A stretch of 8,952 bases of DNA, from positions 1 to 8,952 of the forward strand of contig DWVA01000301.1 in NCBI GenBank assembly GCA_019120475.1, read 5' to 3'. The position numbers and the translations under genes are program-made. The first letter of the stretch is position 1; each line of letters begins with the position of its first letter. Below the pieces are notes generated by a model. That model saw only the letters and a list, made by a program, of their open reading frames with translations. It made no database searches and was not told the origin of the DNA. Shown here in pieces: positions 6,219-8,952 of the stretch. The DNA is from Candidatus Blautia intestinipullorum. GTDB taxonomy: Bacteria; Bacillota; Clostridia; Lachnospirales; Lachnospiraceae.

Positions 6219-8588
6219 ATGTTAAAATATCATACTTGGAAACGGACATCAGCGGCAGCAGTCGCCGCGGCGCTTGTTCTGACCGGTATACTGGGAGCAT
6301 CCGGCTGCGGTAGGACCGGCGCGGGAACAGAAGATGCCTCTTCCGGGATCGGTACAGAAAATAAAGAAGAAACAGCTATGGGACGTTATCTGGAAGAGGA
6401 TGTGAACCTGCCGGAAAACTGCCAGCAGATATGTACAATGAGATTTCTGGAGGACGGTACTCTCCGGATCTGCTACAATGACGAAAATTTTGAATTCTTT
6501 TATGCGGATTCAAAAGATCAGGGAAATACATGGAGTGAAGGAACCGATTTTCTGACGCTTCTCGGCCTGGATAAGAACGGTTACAGCATCTCTTATCCCC
6601 AGATTGCAAAGGACGGGGGAATCTTTCTTAATGTGACAAACGAGGAAGAAGCGGATCCGGATCAGGGAAAATACGGCGTTCATTTTTATTATGTCGATCC
6701 GGAGGGAAATTTCAGAGAACTGACGGGAGCGTCCGCACTGGCGGGATATATAACAGAGGCAAAATTTACCGACAACGGAACCATTATCCTAAATCTTTTA
6801 AGCGACGGGCTTGCGGAATTAAGCCTGACAGACGGAACTGTGAAAAACGAATATGAAAAAGGGAATTTTGTAAATTATTTCTGCGTAGACAAAAAACGTC
6901 TTATCACAGTGACGGACACACTGCATTACTATGATCTGGAAACGGGAGAGCCTATGGAAGACGCCACGGCGCTTACTGAGCAGATCACTTCTGACGATAA
7001 GAATCTGCAGCTTACCAGCACTAGCTCCTGGCCTGTAGTGTTTGCGGAGGGAGACGAGGACGACAGTCTGTTTTTTGCAGACAGCAGCGGACTTTACCGT
7101 TACTCCTTTAAGGGAAGCGTAGTAGAGCAGGTGATCGACGGAAGCCTTAACAGCATCGGATCCCCGGATACTTATCTGGTAAGTATGGAGAGCGATAAAG
7201 ACGGAAACTTCTATCTTGCCGTTACAGACGGCGTATCAGGGGAAGGAAAGCTTCTGAAGTATGTGTATTCCGCAGATACTCCCGCAACGCCGGATACGGA
7301 GCTGACCGTTTACTCTCTCAGGGACAATTCCTATATGCGCCAGATTGCAGCTCTCTTCCAGAAAAAGTACCCGGATATTTATCTGAATTATGAGACGGGC
7401 ATGAGTGAGGAAGACGCGGTGACAAGCACAGACGCCCTGAAGAATCTGAATACAGAGATCATGGCGGGAAACGGACCGGATGTGCTGATCATGGACGGAA
7501 TACCGGAGGAGACGTATATTGAAAAGGGAATGCTGGCAGATCTCAGTGATATTCTGGATGAAACTGATAAGGAGGACGGCCTTCTGGACAATATCCGGAG
7601 CGCCTATCAGAAGGAAGACGGAAGCCAGTATGTTATGCCGGTGCGTTTTGCCATTCCCATGATCCAGGGGAACGCAGAAGATGTGGCGGCGATCAAAGAT
7701 CTGAAGACAATGGCGGATATTGTGGAAAAGCACCAGTCAGAATACAGTGAATCCTGTATTCCTATGACGCTGATGTTTTACGGTACAGAAGCGTTCCTGA
7801 AAAGCCTTGCGGATGTAAACGCCCCTGCCTGGATCAAAGAGGACGGAACTTTGGATGAAAAGGCGGTGACGGAATATCTGAAAGAAGCCGGAAGAATGTA
7901 CCAGGCAGGAAAAGACAGTATGGAAGCCCTCAAGAAACAGTATGAGAATATGGGAGTGGACGTCGCTTATCTGGGCGAAGGAGATCTGGCAACCTTAAAA
8001 GACATCAGCGGAGGCGGATTTGAGATGCTCAGCGGAGCGGCCAAGCTTTCCGCAGGAGGCCTGAAATCCCCCAGCGGGCTTGCTTTTATGTACAGTGTGG
8101 AGCAGAAAAATACAGATCTGAATGACGCTCTCTGGAACGGACAGGCGGAAAACTGCTTTATTCCTGTACAGACCGTAGGGATCAGCGCAAAGGCTTCCCA
8201 GCCGGAGGCGGCGGAAAAGCTGATCAGTTTCATGCTGAGCCAGGAAGGGCAGCAGATAGGAAATGATTCCGGATTCCCGGTAAACGAGACGGTTTATGAC
8301 AGTGAGGAATACTGGGCGGTAGGAGATTCCGACGGCAGCCTGGGAACAATGGGAGGAGGAACTGCAGGAAGCGACGATTATATTGAACTGGATATTAAAA
8401 GGGCAGACGAGGCAAAGACAGAGGAGATCCGTCAGCTTGGAAAAACACTGACAACTCCTTCAGATACAAATGAGATCATCCTGAACGCTGTGGCAGATGC
8501 GGGAAGCCGTTATCTGGACGGCGAGATCAGTCTGGAGGAGGCTGCAAAAGCAGCGATACAGCAGGTAAATCTTTATTTGTCGGAGTAA
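6219..8588 (+). CDS. Lipoprotein fusing a beta-propeller-like domain to an ABC solute-binding (family 1) domain
   Basis: This is a 789-residue surface lipoprotein. A basic n-region (KYHTWKR), hydrophobic core and lipobox-like ASGC place the acylated Cys at residue 30, followed by a Gly/Ser/Thr-rich linker. Residues ~55-350 hold repeated beta-strand units of propeller type, with one exact Asp-box (SKDQGNTW, 98-105). From ~360 onward the protein reads as a family 1 extracellular solute-binding protein: TELTVYSLRDNSYMRQIAALF, KKYPDIYLNYE, LNTEIMAGNGPDVLIMDG, GMLADLSDIL, YVMPVRFAIPMI and QPEAAEKLISFMLSQEGQQ. Typical members are 400-550 residues, so the N-terminal domain explains the excess. ATG 6219 has GGGAGG 7 bases upstream. 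No cognate transport permeases are present; the gene lies between a histidine kinase and a response regulator. It could feed a distant sugar-type transporter or, by inference, present a ligand to the kinase. The ligand is unknown. Confidence 0.9.
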   Translation: MLKYHTWKRTSAAAVAAALVLTGILGASGCGRTGAGTEDASSGIGTENKEETAMGRYLEEDVNLPENCQQICTMRFLEDGTLRICYNDENFEFFYADSKDQGNTWSEGTDFLTLLGLDKNGYSISYPQIAKDGGIFLNVTNEEEADPDQGKYGVHFYYVDPEGNFRELTGASALAGYITEAKFTDNGTIILNLLSDGLAELSLTDGTVKNEYEKGNFVNYFCVDKKRLITVTDTLHYYDLETGEPMEDATALTEQITSDDKNLQLTSTSSWPVVFAEGDEDDSLFFADSSGLYRYSFKGSVVEQVIDGSLNSIGSPDTYLVSMESDKDGNFYLAVTDGVSGEGKLLKYVYSADTPATPDTELTVYSLRDNSYMRQIAALFQKKYPDIYLNYETGMSEEDAVTSTDALKNLNTEIMAGNGPDVLIMDGIPEETYIEKGMLADLSDILDETDKEDGLLDNIRSAYQKEDGSQYVMPVRFAIPMIQGNAEDVAAIKDLKTMADIVEKHQSEYSESCIPMTLMFYGTEAFLKSLADVNAPAWIKEDGTLDEKAVTEYLKEAGRMYQAGKDSMEALKKQYENMGVDVAYLGEGDLATLKDISGGGFEMLSGAAKLSAGGLKSPSGLAFMYSVEQKNTDLNDALWNGQAENCFIPVQTVGISAKASQPEAAEKLISFMLSQEGQQIGNDSGFPVNETVYDSEEYWAVGDSDGSLGTMGGGTAGSDDYIELDIKRADEAKTEEIRQLGKTLTTPSDTNEIILNAVADAGSRYLDGEISLEEAAKAAIQQVNLYLSE

Positions 8589-8599
8589 GAGATGTCGGG

Positions 8600-8626
8600 G
8601 CAGGAAGAGAAAGAAACTCTTCCTGC
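8600..8626. repeat. Perfect 10-bp inverted repeat after the lipoprotein gene
   Basis: GCAGGAAGAG (8600-8609) and CTCTTCCTGC (8617-8626) flank a 7-base loop, 11 bases after the lipoprotein stop. No U-run follows on either strand, so alone it is not an intrinsic terminator. It may protect the 3' end of the lipoprotein mRNA or support the adjacent terminator. Confidence 0.6.
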
Positions 8627-8670
8627 AAAAGATAAGGCAGAGCGGATCAATGCTCTGCCTTATCTTTTGC
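8625..8670. terminator. Bidirectional terminator between convergent lipoprotein and regulator genes
   Basis: A perfect 19-bp inverted repeat (8625-8643 with 8652-8670) has an 8-base loop. Its GC-rich core AAGGCAGAGC/GCTCTGCCTT is flanked by AAAAGAT on the left and ATCTTTT on the right. Transcripts from either strand therefore give a hairpin followed by a U-rich run. It lies between the lipoprotein stop (8588) and the regulator stop (8697) and should end both messages. Confidence 0.85.
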
Positions 8671-8696
8671 GGAAAAACTCCTGTGCTGCGGAAGCC

Positions 8697-8952
8697 TTAC
8701 TGCAGTACTTCAAGCTGATAGCCCACTCCTCTGACTGTTTTCAGAACAAGAGTGCTGTCTACTGTTTTCAGACGGCGGCGGAGAAAATGAACGTAGTTGT
8801 CCAGGTTGCCTTCCTCCACGTCGCTGTCCAGTCCCCATACGCGGGTGAGAAGAAGAGAACGGGGAAGGGTCTGGCCGGGATTGCGCAGGAATACTTCCAA
8901 AAGGGTCCCTTCTCTGTTGGAAAGGGTACATTCTTTCTGGCGGCCGCACAGC
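8697..8952 (-). CDS. OmpR-family response regulator, C-terminal DNA-binding domain (5' truncated by window edge)
   Basis: About 84 C-terminal codons are visible, ending at TAA 8699-8697; the frame is open to the right edge, so the receiver domain is outside the window. The sequence is a winged-helix trans_reg_C domain. It contains LSNREGTLLEVFLRNPGQTL, SLLLTRVWGLDSDVEEGNL, the recognition-helix region NLDNYVHFLRRRL, and the closing wing LKTVRGVGYQLE, all characteristic of OmpR/PhoB regulators. It should bind direct-repeat DNA sites when phosphorylated. The histidine kinase at 4762-6039 has the same orientation, but the lipoprotein gene and a terminator separate the two. The pairing is inferred from proximity and from both matching the usual HisKA/OmpR pair type. 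Confidence 0.92.
   Translation of the reverse strand, partial: LCGRQKECTLSNREGTLLEVFLRNPGQTLPRSLLLTRVWGLDSDVEEGNLDNYVHFLRRRLKTVDSTLVLKTVRGVGYQLEVLQ

Noticed and set aside
7236..7733. Minus-strand open frame of 165 codons inside the lipoprotein gene
   Set aside because: It is antisense to a clear solute-binding domain, has no start context, and shows no known motifs.

Overview
The window looks like a chromosomal segment of a Gram-positive gut anaerobe of the Lachnospiraceae/Clostridia type. This is inferred from roughly 50% GC, strong AGGAGG-type ribosome binding sites, GGA/AGA/CTG-rich codon use, a lipobox lipoprotein, and MacB-like ABC efflux genes of the kind common in that group. It holds six protein genes, two of them cut by the window edges, and they account for nearly all of the sequence. 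No RNA genes, insertion sequences, CRISPR arrays or attachment sites were seen.

Left part (1-4749, plus strand): a tightly packed efflux operon. Its order is the 3' end of a first HlyD/MacA-type adaptor (1-660), a MacB-type ABC ATPase (677-1357), a second, much longer adaptor (1354-3480), and a MacB-type FtsX permease (3496-4749). Gaps are 15-16 bases or a 4-base ATGA overlap, so the genes are almost certainly co-transcribed. The ATPase and permease would form a mechanotransmission-type ABC exporter. The adaptors, each anchored or exposed outside the membrane, would form its extracytoplasmic part. Both adaptors carry very acidic low-complexity sequence: a C-terminal tail in the first, and an insertion inside the hairpin region of the second.

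Right part (4762-8952): a signalling-like cluster. A sensor histidine kinase (6039-4762, minus) converges on the permease with a 12-base gap. Divergent from it is a 789-residue lipoprotein (6219-8588, plus) that fuses an N-terminal beta-propeller-like domain with an Asp-box to a C-terminal family 1 ABC solute-binding domain. No sugar-transport permease lies nearby. Beyond a bidirectional terminator (8625-8670) is the C-terminal DNA-binding domain of an OmpR-family response regulator (minus, running off the right edge). The lipoprotein gene thus sits between a regulator and a kinase of the same orientation, which are usually adjacent. The inferred model is that the lipoprotein is a ligand-sensing accessory to this two-component pair, which may control the lipoprotein, the efflux operon, or both. 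The 179-base divergent intergenic region has an extended -10 promoter in each direction.

The most interesting items are the propeller/solute-binding lipoprotein lodged between kinase and regulator, and the two adaptors with acidic extensions serving one exporter.
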